Counted from the stretch's first letter, positions 7,712 to 14,155 are shown. The stretch is 17,263 nucleotides of DNA from Clostridiales bacterium (GCA_012522875.1 JAAYJP010000060.1:1-17263), one strand, 5' to 3'. A program made the numbers and translations. Notes: a model not told the origin generated them from the letters alone.

Positions 7712-7737
7712 TGAACCTTTTGTACATTTCAAGCGAC
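7712..7737 (+). promoter_or_regulatory. ECF-type autoregulatory promoter TGAACC-N16-CGAC
   Basis: TGAACC (7712-7717) followed after exactly 16 nt by CGAC (7734-7737) matches the architecture of ECF sigma promoters: Bacillus consensus TGAAAC-N16-CGTC, with CGAC known for SigX-type factors. The T-run after the -35 (TGAACCTTTT) is also typical. It lies about 25 nt upstream of the sigma factor start at 7763, so transcription would begin near 7744. This suggests the sigma factor drives its own operon. Confidence 0.7.
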
Positions 7738-7762
7738 TACCCGAGTGAAAGGGGGCGGAGCG

Positions 7763-8254
7763 GTGAGCAGGCGTGAAGCGTTTGAGCAGGCCGTGAGCCC
7801 CCACACCCGGGGCCTGTACGCTTTTATCCGCCACCTGAACCGCGGGGTGTGCGACGACATCTATCAGGAGGCGATGCTGGCGGCTTGGCAGGGATTTGAG
7901 AGGATCAGGGATCCGGACGCCCTGCGCCCCTGGCTGTACGGCATCGCCCGGCGCAAGGCCATGGATGCCTACCGGCGCCAGTACCGAAGGGATGCCCGGG
8001 AAGAAAGCTGGCCAGACGAATTGCCCCAGGAGGGGTTTGAAGGGCACAGCGTGCTGAAACTGGACCTGGACCAGGCGCTGAGCACCCTCAAGGCAGAGGA
8101 CCGGGCGCTGCTTTATCTGCTGTTCAATCAGGGGTTCACCTGCCTCCAGGCGGGGGAGGCCCTTGGGATCCCCGAGGGCACGGTGAAAAGCCGCCTGTAC
8201 GCCCTCAAGCGCAGGCTGAGGCTGATGATGGGAGACCGGGAGGAGACGGCATGA
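7763..8254 (+). CDS. ECF-family RNA polymerase sigma factor
   Basis: The 163-residue protein has the two-domain layout of group 4 (ECF) sigma factors. Region sigma-2 spans about residues 8-74, with the core-binding DDIYQEAMLAAWQGF at 31-45 and the -10 recognition segment RPWLYGIARRKAMDAYRRQ at 55-73. After a short acidic linker, sigma-4 spans about 101-153, with the helix-turn-helix GFTCLQAGEALGIPEGTVKS at 124-143. It directs RNA polymerase to a specific promoter set. The GTG at 7763 is chosen because AAGGGGG lies seven bases upstream. The longer frame from a GTG at 7745 would start almost at the predicted transcription start. It overlaps the next small gene by ATGA. An ECF promoter at 7712-7737 suggests positive autoregulation. 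No membrane-spanning or zinc-binding anti-sigma gene follows, unlike most ECF loci. Confidence 0.95.
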   Translation: MSRREAFEQAVSPHTRGLYAFIRHLNRGVCDDIYQEAMLAAWQGFERIRDPDALRPWLYGIARRKAMDAYRRQYRRDAREESWPDELPQEGFEGHSVLKLDLDQALSTLKAEDRALLYLLFNQGFTCLQAGEALGIPEGTVKSRLYALKRRLRLMMGDREETA

Positions 8255-8478
8255 GGGAAGAGGAGAAAATAGACATGTTGATGGAAACGATGGGCGATGA
8301 TTTGGCCTTTGAACAGGCACTGATCCTGGCCCTGGCCCGGGCGGAGGCCCAGCCGCCGGTGTTCCTGATCCCGCCTGAAATTTTTGTTCCGCCGGCACTC
8401 ACGCGCAGTATGGACCAGGTGGGCCGGGCCATGGATATCTCCCGGAGCGCTTTCCGGCTGGCCTTCAACTTTCTGTGA
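8251..8478 (+). CDS. small protein of unknown function, first gene after the ECF sigma
   Basis: This 75-residue protein is not recognised. Its start shares ATGA with the sigma factor stop, and GGAGG lies seven bases upstream, so it is translationally coupled. Residues 1-33 form an acidic, probably helical part (MREEEKIDMLMETMGDDLAF, then EQALILALARAEA). The middle is Pro-rich (QPPVFLIPPEIFVPP) and the end is a basic amphipathic segment (SRSAFRLAFNFL). There is no Cys or His, so it cannot be a ZAS-type zinc anti-sigma, and no stretch is long enough for a membrane span. By position it is the best candidate for a direct regulator of the sigma factor. That is inference from gene order alone. Confidence 0.7.
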   Translation: MREEEKIDMLMETMGDDLAFEQALILALARAEAQPPVFLIPPEIFVPPALTRSMDQVGRAMDISRSAFRLAFNFL

Positions 8479-8514
8479 AACAGACTAAAAAGAAATGTGA
8501 AAGGGAAGAAAGAA

Positions 8515-8892
8515 ATGGATGACAAGGGTTTTACCTCAAAGGATGTGAATGAACTGCGGGATGTGCTGGACACCGTGAGCGACCGGGTACCCAAGCTCAT
8601 CAAAGGCCTGATCAGCACCCTTTACTCCAAGGAATCAGGGGCCAGCATGGGCCAATCCGTGGGCGCCTATTACCAGGAGCTGGTGGCTTCGGGCATCCCC
8701 CAGGACGCGGCGCTGGAAATGGCCAAGTCCTACGCAATCTCCATCAAGGACATTGCCGGCAAGGGCATGAACTTCCAGCCGGGCGGGGGTAAAAAGCATT
8801 CTGAAGGGCTGCACTGGGATAGTGTTGACGCCTTTGATGCCCGGGACGGATCCCCCGACAATGCTGATCCCCAGCATGGAAACGGAAAATAA
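8515..8892 (+). CDS. small soluble protein of the ECF cluster, GIP...IAGKG paralogue 1
   Basis: This 125-residue protein is not recognised. Residues 1-90 are probably helical, with the segment YYQELVASGIPQDAALEMAK (about 53-72) followed by SIKDIAGKG (about 77-85). The rest (about 90-125) is polar, Gly/Asp/His-rich and likely disordered. It has no Cys, signal peptide or membrane span. The motif of an aromatic residue, an acidic/Leu pair, Gly-Ile-Pro and Ala-x-Glu-x-Ala recurs in the next protein. The ATG at 8515 is chosen over a GTG at 8497 because AAAGGGA lies eight bases before it. The following gene starts within the stop codon (TAATG). Confidence 0.75.
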   Translation: MDDKGFTSKDVNELRDVLDTVSDRVPKLIKGLISTLYSKESGASMGQSVGAYYQELVASGIPQDAALEMAKSYAISIKDIAGKGMNFQPGGGKKHSEGLHWDSVDAFDARDGSPDNADPQHGNGK

Positions 8893-9179
8893 TGACCGTG
8901 GCGATGGAGAAAATCCAGGAAACAGCCAAAAGCCGCTTCCCGCTGGGCAAAGCGCTGAAAGCTGTGGGCATCCTGCCTGGCATGATGTTCAGGCTAACCC
9001 GCGCGCACCGGGGCTTTTCCAACAGCTTTGTGAAGGAGGCCGCGCGCTTTGGCATCCCGGAGAGCGTTGCCCGGGAGATAGCGGAGGAGCTGCGGCCGAT
9101 GCAAATGTTAAAAATCGCCGGGAAAGGCAAAAACCCGCGGACTTATAGCGCCGCCATGACAGGAGGGAGGCCTCAATGA
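8892..9179 (+). CDS. small basic protein of the ECF cluster, GIP...IAGKG paralogue 2
   Basis: This 95-residue protein is not recognised. Residues 45-80 contain SFVKEAARFGIPESVAREIA and MLKIAGKGKN. These line up with the GIPQDAALEMA and DIAGKG parts of the preceding protein with a single one-residue gap, so the two probably arose by duplication. The N-terminal half is basic with a short moderately hydrophobic patch (GILPGMMF) that is too short for a membrane helix. It starts at TAATG on the stop of its neighbour and ends by overlapping the next start (ATGA), so translation is coupled on both sides. No function can be assigned. Confidence 0.75.
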   Translation: MTVAMEKIQETAKSRFPLGKALKAVGILPGMMFRLTRAHRGFSNSFVKEAARFGIPESVAREIAEELRPMQMLKIAGKGKNPRTYSAAMTGGRPQ

Positions 9180-9328
9180 AATCATCCAAACGGCATATCG
9201 GCCATTTTGGCTTGCCCGATGTTCCTCAGGGGGACTGGTATCACCTCAGCCCCCGCCAGCGGCAGGAAATCCTAAAAAGCCAGCTGCGGCTGGAGATGAT
9301 GCTGGCAGAAGTACGCAAGCACTGGTGA
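9176..9328 (+). CDS. 50-residue protein, last gene of the ECF cluster
   Basis: This very short gene has a strong GGAGGGAGG site just upstream and shares ATGA with the stop of its neighbour, which supports real translation. The product begins MKSSKRHIGHFGLPD, continues with GDWYHLSPRQRQEILKSQ and ends with a helical, charged segment (LRLEMMLAEVRKHW). It has four His residues, no Cys and no membrane span. I know no family for it. It is followed by a strong hairpin at 9331-9370 that ends the cluster. Confidence 0.65.
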   Translation: MKSSKRHIGHFGLPDVPQGDWYHLSPRQRQEILKSQLRLEMMLAEVRKHW

Positions 9329-9330
9329 GC

Positions 9331-9370
9331 GCAGAAATATCCGGGGCGTCCGCATGGATGCCCCGTCTGC
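9331..9370. terminator. bidirectional terminator between the convergent ECF cluster and ybaN-like gene
   Basis: CGGGGCGTCC (9342-9351) pairs with GGATGCCCCG (9356-9365) over ten positions, one G-U, closing a GCAT tetraloop. Outside, GCAGA (9331-9335) can pair with TCTGC (9366-9370), with an AATATC bulge. T tracts on both sides are weak. The location between converging genes supports a shared terminator. Confidence 0.6.
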
Positions 9371-9741
9371 TATTCCGCCGATGCCGGCTTCACCATAAAT
9401 AAAAAATATATCATGTGCCCCAGCCAGACCAAAGCCAGGATGATCCGTACCCAGGGCAATCTGGCCAGAAGCAGGATACTGATGCCAATCGCCAGGGAAA
9501 CGGTCACCATGACACGGATCCTGGCAGCCTTGGTCATGCCCCTGCCGCTGATGAAGCCTTCCAGGTTGTTTTTGTACAGCTTGCTTGAAAGAAACCGCGT
9601 TTGCAGGCGCGGGGAGCTTTTGCCAAAGCTGATGAACGCCAGCAGCAAAAAGGGAAAGGAGGGCAAAAGGGGCACCGCGGCTGCTGCTGCCCCCAGCCCC
9701 AGGGAGATCAAACCCAACGCCACCAACAGCTTTTGTTTCAC
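9370..9741 (-). CDS. ybaN: YbaN/DUF454 family inner membrane protein
   Basis: The 123-residue protein matches the DUF454 (YbaN) family: an N-terminal segment KLLVALGLISLGLGAAAAAV leading to the hallmark PLLPSFPFLLLAFISFGKSS (near 24-43), then the basic RLQTRFLSSKLYKNNLEGFI and two further hydrophobic segments near 76-93 and 97-116. Three to four membrane spans are likely. The function of the family is unknown. Translation begins at GTG, sharing GTGA with the stop of the HTH/S24-like gene, so it is coupled to that regulator. A hairpin at 9331-9370 follows the stop. Confidence 0.9.
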   Translation of the reverse strand: MKQKLLVALGLISLGLGAAAAAVPLLPSFPFLLLAFISFGKSSPRLQTRFLSSKLYKNNLEGFISGRGMTKAARIRVMVTVSLAIGISILLLARLPWVRIILALVWLGHMIYFLFMVKPASAE

Positions 9742-10436
9742 AATTCCGCTTCCAGCCGGACACAGCGCCCGGTGATGTGCAAGTCGCTCATATTCACGAT
9801 CTCGCTTTCAAAGGCGCTGTCATAGCGCTGGAGCATAACCTGGTAGCGGGGGAGGAGCTTGATCAGGCGCAGTTCCTTCCCCTGGGGCGTGTCCAGAAGC
9901 ATCATCGCGCCTTCTTCCGCCGTTTTGGAGGGCACCACCAGCACCAGGTCACCCCGATGCACCCTAAAGCCCCGCATGGCGTTGTCCGGTGCCATAAAGT
10001 AAAACACCTTGTCCTTGGGCGCGCCCTCCACCTTGCCGTCTCTGACGGGAAGCAGGCGGCTGCCCACCTCATGCATCACCGCATTGTATACCGGCACATG
10101 CTGCAGGACGTCTGAGAGCGCGTCCAGCCAGATGGATCCGGCTACACCTTTGCCGCTTTCCTTTTCCTTTTCTTTTTTGGGTTCCTTCACGCGGGGCAGG
10201 GCGCTCTGAAGGTCCACCGTGGCCGCGATGTCATCCAGCGTAAAGCCGCTCTGGGCAGGGGCTTCTGAACCCATAGCCTTGAGGATGCGCTGGGCCTGGT
10301 CATCCCGGGGAATGCGCGTGCCCGCCTCAATCTCCAGCAGGAACTTCTCGCTCACCCCGCATATCCGGGCGATCTCCTTTGGCCTAAGCCCCCGGCGTAA
10401 ACGTTCCTGTTTGATCAAGTCCCCTAATCTGCTCAT
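9738..10436 (-). CDS. XRE-type HTH regulator with a LexA/S24-like C-terminal domain lacking the catalytic Ser
   Basis: This 232-residue protein has an N-terminal helix-turn-helix of XRE type at about 3-55 (LGDLIKQERLRRGLRPKEIA, then ARICGVSEKFLLEIEAGTRIP), a Lys/Glu-rich linker near 82-97, and a C-terminal domain at about 115-230 resembling S24/LexA peptidases (FYFMAPDNAMRGFRVHRGDL, then VLVV). In active S24 proteins the DSM motif carries the nucleophilic Ser; here it reads NAM, with Ala153. Lys193 in RLIKLL may be the equivalent of the general-base Lys. It is therefore probably a non-cleaving sensor or dimerisation domain. The start has AGGAGG four bases upstream. It lies 50 nt after the DUF554 gene and overlaps ybaN. 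A possible -10 TATGAT at 10474-10469 could give extra transcription. It may regulate the surrounding membrane-protein genes; that is inference. Confidence 0.85.
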   Translation of the reverse strand: MSRLGDLIKQERLRRGLRPKEIARICGVSEKFLLEIEAGTRIPRDDQAQRILKAMGSEAPAQSGFTLDDIAATVDLQSALPRVKEPKKEKEKESGKGVAGSIWLDALSDVLQHVPVYNAVMHEVGSRLLPVRDGKVEGAPKDKVFYFMAPDNAMRGFRVHRGDLVLVVPSKTAEEGAMMLLDTPQGKELRLIKLLPRYQVMLQRYDSAFESEIVNMSDLHITGRCVRLEAEL

Positions 10437-10486
10437 GTTTCCTCCTGTGGTGAAAAGCGCGTGTATCCATCATACCCGGCTGGCTT

Positions 10487-11170
10487 CTACAACATCCCGG
10501 CGATGATGCTGAAGGCGGGCGCCAGGATGAGGGCAGGCAGGAAATCCGCCACCTTGATTTTGGTGACGCCAATCATATTAAGCCCCAGCGCCATGATGAG
10601 AACAGAACCCGTGCCCGACAGCGCGGCAATGGCCTCAGGCGTCATGACCGGGGCCAGGAGGCCTGAAAGGAGCACGATGGCCCCCTGATAGATAAACACG
10701 CTCACTGCTGAGAGCGCTACCCCAACCCCCAGGCTGGATGCCAGGAAGATGGCCGACACGAAGTCCAGGGCGGACTTGGTATACAGGGTGGCGTTGTTGC
10801 CGGAAATCCCTGCTTCCAGTGACCCAACCACCGCCATAGCGCCCACGCAAAACAGCAGAGAGGCCGCCACAAAGCCCTCCGACACGCTGGCGCCCTCCCG
10901 GCGGGTCATGGCCTGGGCCCTGTCTCCCAGGCGTCTGATGAAGCCATCGATATCAAGCAGCGTGCCGATGACAGCCCCCAGCGCCAGGGCTGCAATCAGG
11001 ATGAGGAGATGCTCGCCCTTGAGCGCACCTGAAATGCCAATCACAAGCGTACACAGGCCAATGCCCGTCATCACCGCCTGGTTCAGGCGCTGGTTCAGGA
11101 GTTTCCCAAACAGGAGGCCAATGGCGCTGCCCAACAGCACCAGCGCGGCGTTAACCATTACCCCGGTCAT
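10487..11170 (-). CDS. DUF554 family membrane protein (YdfK/YqgA-like)
   Basis: The 227-residue protein is full length for DUF554, a family of multi-pass membrane proteins of unknown transport role. The opening MVNAALVLLGSAIGLLFGKL and the segments GIGLCTLVIGISGAL, SEGFVAASLLFCVGAMAVVG and IYQGAIVLLSGLLAPVMTPE are characteristic. About seven hydrophobic segments are seen, and the last residues again form a membrane helix. A much longer frame from 11482 is only the shadow of azlD; the ATG at 11170 is chosen because GGAGG lies seven bases upstream and ATGA is shared with the azlD stop. Cotranscription with azlC-azlD suggests a role in amino acid or small-metabolite movement, but this is not established. 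Confidence 0.92.
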   Translation of the reverse strand: MTGVMVNAALVLLGSAIGLLFGKLLNQRLNQAVMTGIGLCTLVIGISGALKGEHLLILIAALALGAVIGTLLDIDGFIRRLGDRAQAMTRREGASVSEGFVAASLLFCVGAMAVVGSLEAGISGNNATLYTKSALDFVSAIFLASSLGVGVALSAVSVFIYQGAIVLLSGLLAPVMTPEAIAALSGTGSVLIMALGLNMIGVTKIKVADFLPALILAPAFSIIAGML

Positions 11171-11469
11171 AACAGCACCTCCATAATCAGCACCACCCCT
11201 GAAGCCAGGGCTGCTACCTTGAACAGGCCTCCGCCTGTCCAAGCGACGGCTGCGGCGGCCAAAAAACCCATCACGCCCGACCAGAGGGTGCCGGTGGCCA
11301 GCATCATGTCCGGGAAAGCCATGGCAGCCAGGGTGGCGTAGGGCACGTAGGCCAGAAAAGCCCTGAGGGTAGGGTTCGTGATCGTGCCCCGCACCAGCAC
11401 AAAGGGAAAAGCACGCACCAGAAAGGTGACCGCAGCTATCACCAGGATATAAACCCAGGCATTTGTCAT
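11167..11469 (-). CDS. azlD: AzlD, small subunit of branched-chain amino acid exporter
   Basis: The 100-residue protein is the usual length for AzlD (YgaH type). It has an N-terminal helix (WVYILVIAAVTFLVRAFPFV), the family segment near 35-55 (LRAFLAYVPYATLAAMAFPD) and two more helices. With AzlC it forms a branched-chain amino acid exporter, as in Bacillus (azaleucine resistance) and E. coli YgaZH (valine export). Its ATG shares ATGA with the azlC stop, and its stop shares ATGA with the DUF554 start, so the three are translationally coupled. Confidence 0.92.
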   Translation of the reverse strand: MTNAWVYILVIAAVTFLVRAFPFVLVRGTITNPTLRAFLAYVPYATLAAMAFPDMMLATGTLWSGVMGFLAAAAVAWTGGGLFKVAALASGVVLIMEVLL

Positions 11470-12173
11470 GGCGTTTCCTCACTGAGGGGATAGCGCCTGG
11501 CGAAGAGGAAGCTGAGGGGAAGCGCTATGAGGATCACCCGGAGCCCCGGCGCGATGCCGCCCACAACAGGCAGAGCCCTCATGAGGCCGCTCAAGCCCAT
11601 GGACAGGGCCGCCAGTTTCAGAATCCGTCCGTTCTGCCGTGCAGGCGGCGCCACCACTGCGATGAACATGGCGTAGAGCGCCACATTCACCGCGTAGATC
11701 ACAGGCTGGGGCAGCAGATTCCCCAGGGAGGCGCCCAGCAGCGTACCCAGTGCCCAGCAGGGAATGGTGGCGGCCATCATGCCGTAATAGTAAAAGGGAT
11801 CCAGGGGCGCCTCTCGCTTCATTGCCAGGGCGAACAGTTCATCCGTCACATCAAAGGCGGCCAGCAGCTTGAGGCCCAGGGGCTCACCGGGGACGAAGCG
11901 CTGGGTGAGGCTTAGGGACATGAGGACATAGCGCAGGTTGACGAAGGCCTGGGCAAGGGCCGTGAGCATAAGCGGGGACTGCGCACCAAAAGAAGCAATC
12001 CCCGCGAACTGCCCGGCAGAGGTGTTGGTGATCAGCGACATCACCGAAGCCTGAAGGGTGCTCATCCCCGCCTGACGAGCCGCCAGGCCCAGGGTAAAGG
12101 AGACGCTCAGGTAGCCCAGGGACACAGGCAGCGCGTCCCTGGCACCCAGAATAAACGAATGCCGCCTTCCCAT
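11466..12173 (-). CDS. azlC: AzlC, large subunit of branched-chain amino acid exporter
   Basis: The 235-residue membrane protein carries the AzlC signature near its start (GARDALPVSLGYLSVSFTLG, then LAARQAGMS), followed by SLITNTSAGQFAGI and the block LRYVLMSLSLTQRF near 98-111. The segment DVTDELFALAMK and paired helices near the end also fit. It exports branched-chain amino acids together with AzlD. The longest frame begins at 12233, but the ATG at 12173 is chosen because GGGGAGG lies six bases upstream and the promoter -10 at 12210-12205 would otherwise lie inside the gene. It is the first gene of a run of five: azlC, azlD, DUF554, HTH/S24-like and ybaN. No gene for AzlB-type Lrp regulation is present. 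Confidence 0.93.
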   Translation of the reverse strand: MGRRHSFILGARDALPVSLGYLSVSFTLGLAARQAGMSTLQASVMSLITNTSAGQFAGIASFGAQSPLMLTALAQAFVNLRYVLMSLSLTQRFVPGEPLGLKLLAAFDVTDELFALAMKREAPLDPFYYYGMMAATIPCWALGTLLGASLGNLLPQPVIYAVNVALYAMFIAVVAPPARQNGRILKLAALSMGLSGLMRALPVVGGIAPGLRVILIALPLSFLFARRYPLSEETP

Positions 12174-12204
12174 TGGGCGCCTCCCCTTTTGATTCATGTG
12201 GCTT

Positions 12205-12233
12205 AGTATAGCCCGCCTCAAGCGGATTCTCAA
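12205..12233 (-). promoter_or_regulatory. sigma-A promoter of the azlC operon
   Basis: TTGAGA (12233-12228) and TATACT (12210-12205) on the minus strand, each five of six to consensus, are separated by exactly 17 nt. Transcription would begin near 12198, about 25 nt before the azlC ATG. The -10 is partly inside the inverted repeat at 12209-12242. Confidence 0.75.
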
Positions 12234-12242
12234 GGCGGGCTA
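12209..12242. repeat. perfect 10-bp inverted repeat, typA terminator and/or azlC operator
   Basis: TAGCCCGCCT (12209-12218) and AGGCGGGCTA (12233-12242) are perfect inverted repeats with a 14-nt loop. They lie 24 nt beyond the typA stop, as a terminator would, but no T run follows in the typA direction. The repeat spans the azlC promoter, with arms touching the -35 and the -10, so it could instead be a regulator site. Both roles are possible. Confidence 0.5.
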
Positions 12243-12265
12243 ACAGGGCTTTGGTTCTGTTTAGG

Positions 12266-14095
12266 CTAGGAGCCTTTTCTGGCCCTGCCCTGGCGCTTTG
12301 CGCGCAGCTCGTGGCTGAGTTCCCGCTTGCGCATCCGAAGGGACCTGGGGGTTACCTCCAGGAGCTCATCCTCATCGATAAACTCAAGGCACTCCTCAAG
12401 TGTTGGTGGACGGACCACGGCCAGGCGTAGGCTGTCTTCCGCGGCGGCGGCGTTTCGGGTGTTGGTCACGTGCTTCTTCCGGCAGACATTGACCACAATG
12501 TCCCCCGGGCGGCTGGAGACGCCGCAAATCATCCCGGTGTAAACCGGCGTCTGGCTTTTGACGAACAGGCTGCCCCGCTCCTGGGCAGCGAACAGGCCAT
12601 ACTGGGTGCTCTCCCCAGTCTCATGGCATACCAGGGCACCCGCATTGCGCCGGGGGATGTCTCCCTTGTGGGGCTCATAGCCGTAAAACACCGCATTCAT
12701 GATGCCCTCGCCCCGGGTGTCGGTCAAAAATTCATTCCGATAGCCAAACAGGCCCCGGGAAGGGACCAGGAAGGACATGCGCACCCGGTCCGTACCTGCC
12801 ATGGACAGGAGTTGCCCCCGGCGGCCGCCCAGCTTCTCAATCACGGCGCCAGAGGCGCTCTGAGGCACATCCACCCGTACCAGTTCCATAGGCTCGCTGA
12901 GTTCTCCGTTGATATCCTTAAAAATCGCCTCGGGCATGGAAACCTGGAACTCATAGCCCTGGCGGCGCATATTTTCCATGAGCACTGTCAGGTGCAATTC
13001 CCCCCGTCCGCTGACATAGAACTGGTCGGGGGTTTCCCCGTCCGTTACCTTCAGGGATACGTCGGTCTGTGTCTCCTTATATAGCCTTGCCCTCAAGTGG
13101 CGGCTGGTGACGTACTCCCCTTCCCGCCCGGCAAAGGGGCTGTCGTTGATGGAGAAGGTAACGGTCACCGTGGGTTCGCCCACCGAGACGAAGGGCAGGG
13201 GCGCCACCGCCATGGGATCGCACACCGTGTCTCCAATGTTCAGGTCACTCAGGCCGGATATGGCAACGATGTCCCCGGCCGCGGCTTCTTCCACGGGGAT
13301 CCTTTTGAGGCCGTCAAAGGTGGACAGCTCGCTCAGGCGGAAACGGTCCCTGATGCGCTCATCCAGGGCATTGCAGCGCACCAGCTGGCTCATCACCTGG
13401 ATGCGCCCCCGGGAGATTCGCCCGATGCCGATGCGGCCCACATAGTCATTGTAGTCAATGGTGGAGACAAGCAGCTGAACCGGGCCGTCCGGGTCAACTT
13501 CGGGGCCTGGGATATGGCTGAGAATGGCACTGAACAGGGGGACAAGGTCCTTGCCCGGGCTGGCGGGGTCTGTGGTGGCCGTGCCGTCCCGGCCTGACAC
13601 ATACATGACCGGGTGTTCCAGCGTCTCCTCCCCGGCGTCCAGGTCGATGAGCAGGTCCAGCAACTCCCCAACCACTTCCTCGTTGCGGGCATCTGCCCGG
13701 TCTACTTTGTTGACCACCAGCAAGACCGGGAGATTAAGGTCCAGCGCCTTTTTCAGCACAAAGCGGGTCTGGGGCATGGGGCCTTCAAAGGAGTCGGTGA
13801 GCAGCAGGACGCCGTCCACCATCTTCAGCACGCGCTCCACCTCGCCTGAGAAATCCGCGTGGCCGGGGGTATCCACAATGTTGATTTTCACTCCATTCCA
13901 GTGAACCGCGGTGTTCTTGGCCAAAATCGTGATGCCACGCTCCCGCTCGATATCGCCGGAGTCCATCACCCGCTCGGCCACCTGTTGGTTCTGCCGGAAC
14001 ACGCCGGACTGCCTGAGCATCTGGTCCACCAATGTGGTCTTGCCATGGTCGACATGGGCGATGATGGCGATATTGCGTATATCCTGTCTGATCAT
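12266..14095 (-). CDS. typA: TypA/BipA ribosome-associated translational GTPase
   Basis: The 609-residue protein is full length for TypA (BipA), a GTPase of the EF-G family that binds the 70S ribosome and assists 50S assembly and stress and cold adaptation. GTPase motifs are visible: AHVDHGKTT at 13-21 (G1), RGIT at 53-56 (G2), DTPGH at 75-79 (G3) and NKVD at 129-132 (G4). Domain II, the EF-G-like domains III and V (SGRGELHLTVLMENMRRQGY near 368-387) and the TypA-specific C-terminal region ending in basic residues (RMRKRELSHELRAKRQGRARKG) follow in order. The ATG has AAGGA seven bases upstream. A consensus promoter lies 170 nt upstream, leaving a leader with a terminator-like hairpin (14122-14155). 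Confidence 0.97.
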   Translation of the reverse strand: MIRQDIRNIAIIAHVDHGKTTLVDQMLRQSGVFRQNQQVAERVMDSGDIERERGITILAKNTAVHWNGVKINIVDTPGHADFSGEVERVLKMVDGVLLLTDSFEGPMPQTRFVLKKALDLNLPVLLVVNKVDRADARNEEVVGELLDLLIDLDAGEETLEHPVMYVSGRDGTATTDPASPGKDLVPLFSAILSHIPGPEVDPDGPVQLLVSTIDYNDYVGRIGIGRISRGRIQVMSQLVRCNALDERIRDRFRLSELSTFDGLKRIPVEEAAAGDIVAISGLSDLNIGDTVCDPMAVAPLPFVSVGEPTVTVTFSINDSPFAGREGEYVTSRHLRARLYKETQTDVSLKVTDGETPDQFYVSGRGELHLTVLMENMRRQGYEFQVSMPEAIFKDINGELSEPMELVRVDVPQSASGAVIEKLGGRRGQLLSMAGTDRVRMSFLVPSRGLFGYRNEFLTDTRGEGIMNAVFYGYEPHKGDIPRRNAGALVCHETGESTQYGLFAAQERGSLFVKSQTPVYTGMICGVSSRPGDIVVNVCRKKHVTNTRNAAAAEDSLRLAVVRPPTLEECLEFIDEDELLEVTPRSLRMRKRELSHELRAKRQGRARKGS

Positions 14096-14121
14096 TTTCT
14101 ATCCTTCCACGCGAAAAATGA

Positions 14122-14155
14122 AACCCACCGGGCAAATATCATCTGTCCGGGGGTT
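14122..14155 (-). promoter_or_regulatory. hairpin in the typA leader, possible attenuator
   Basis: On the minus strand AACCC-CCGG pairs with CCGG-T-GGGTT (nine pairs, one bulged T), and TTTCATTTTTCG follows directly, resembling an intrinsic terminator about 20 nt before the typA ribosome binding site. The right arm CCGGTG can alternatively pair with CACCGG further up the leader (14193-14188). No known riboswitch class is recognised. Confidence 0.4.

Noticed and set aside
9738..10436. cI-like prophage repressor marking a phage
   Set aside because: No integrase, attachment repeats or phage structural genes are near, and the gene is coupled to chromosomal membrane-protein genes.
10487..11482. 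331-residue minus-strand frame as a longer DUF554 protein
   Set aside because: Its first hundred or so residues are Arg/His/Gly-rich shadow of azlD in another frame; the true start at 11170 has a ribosome binding site and overlaps the azlD stop.
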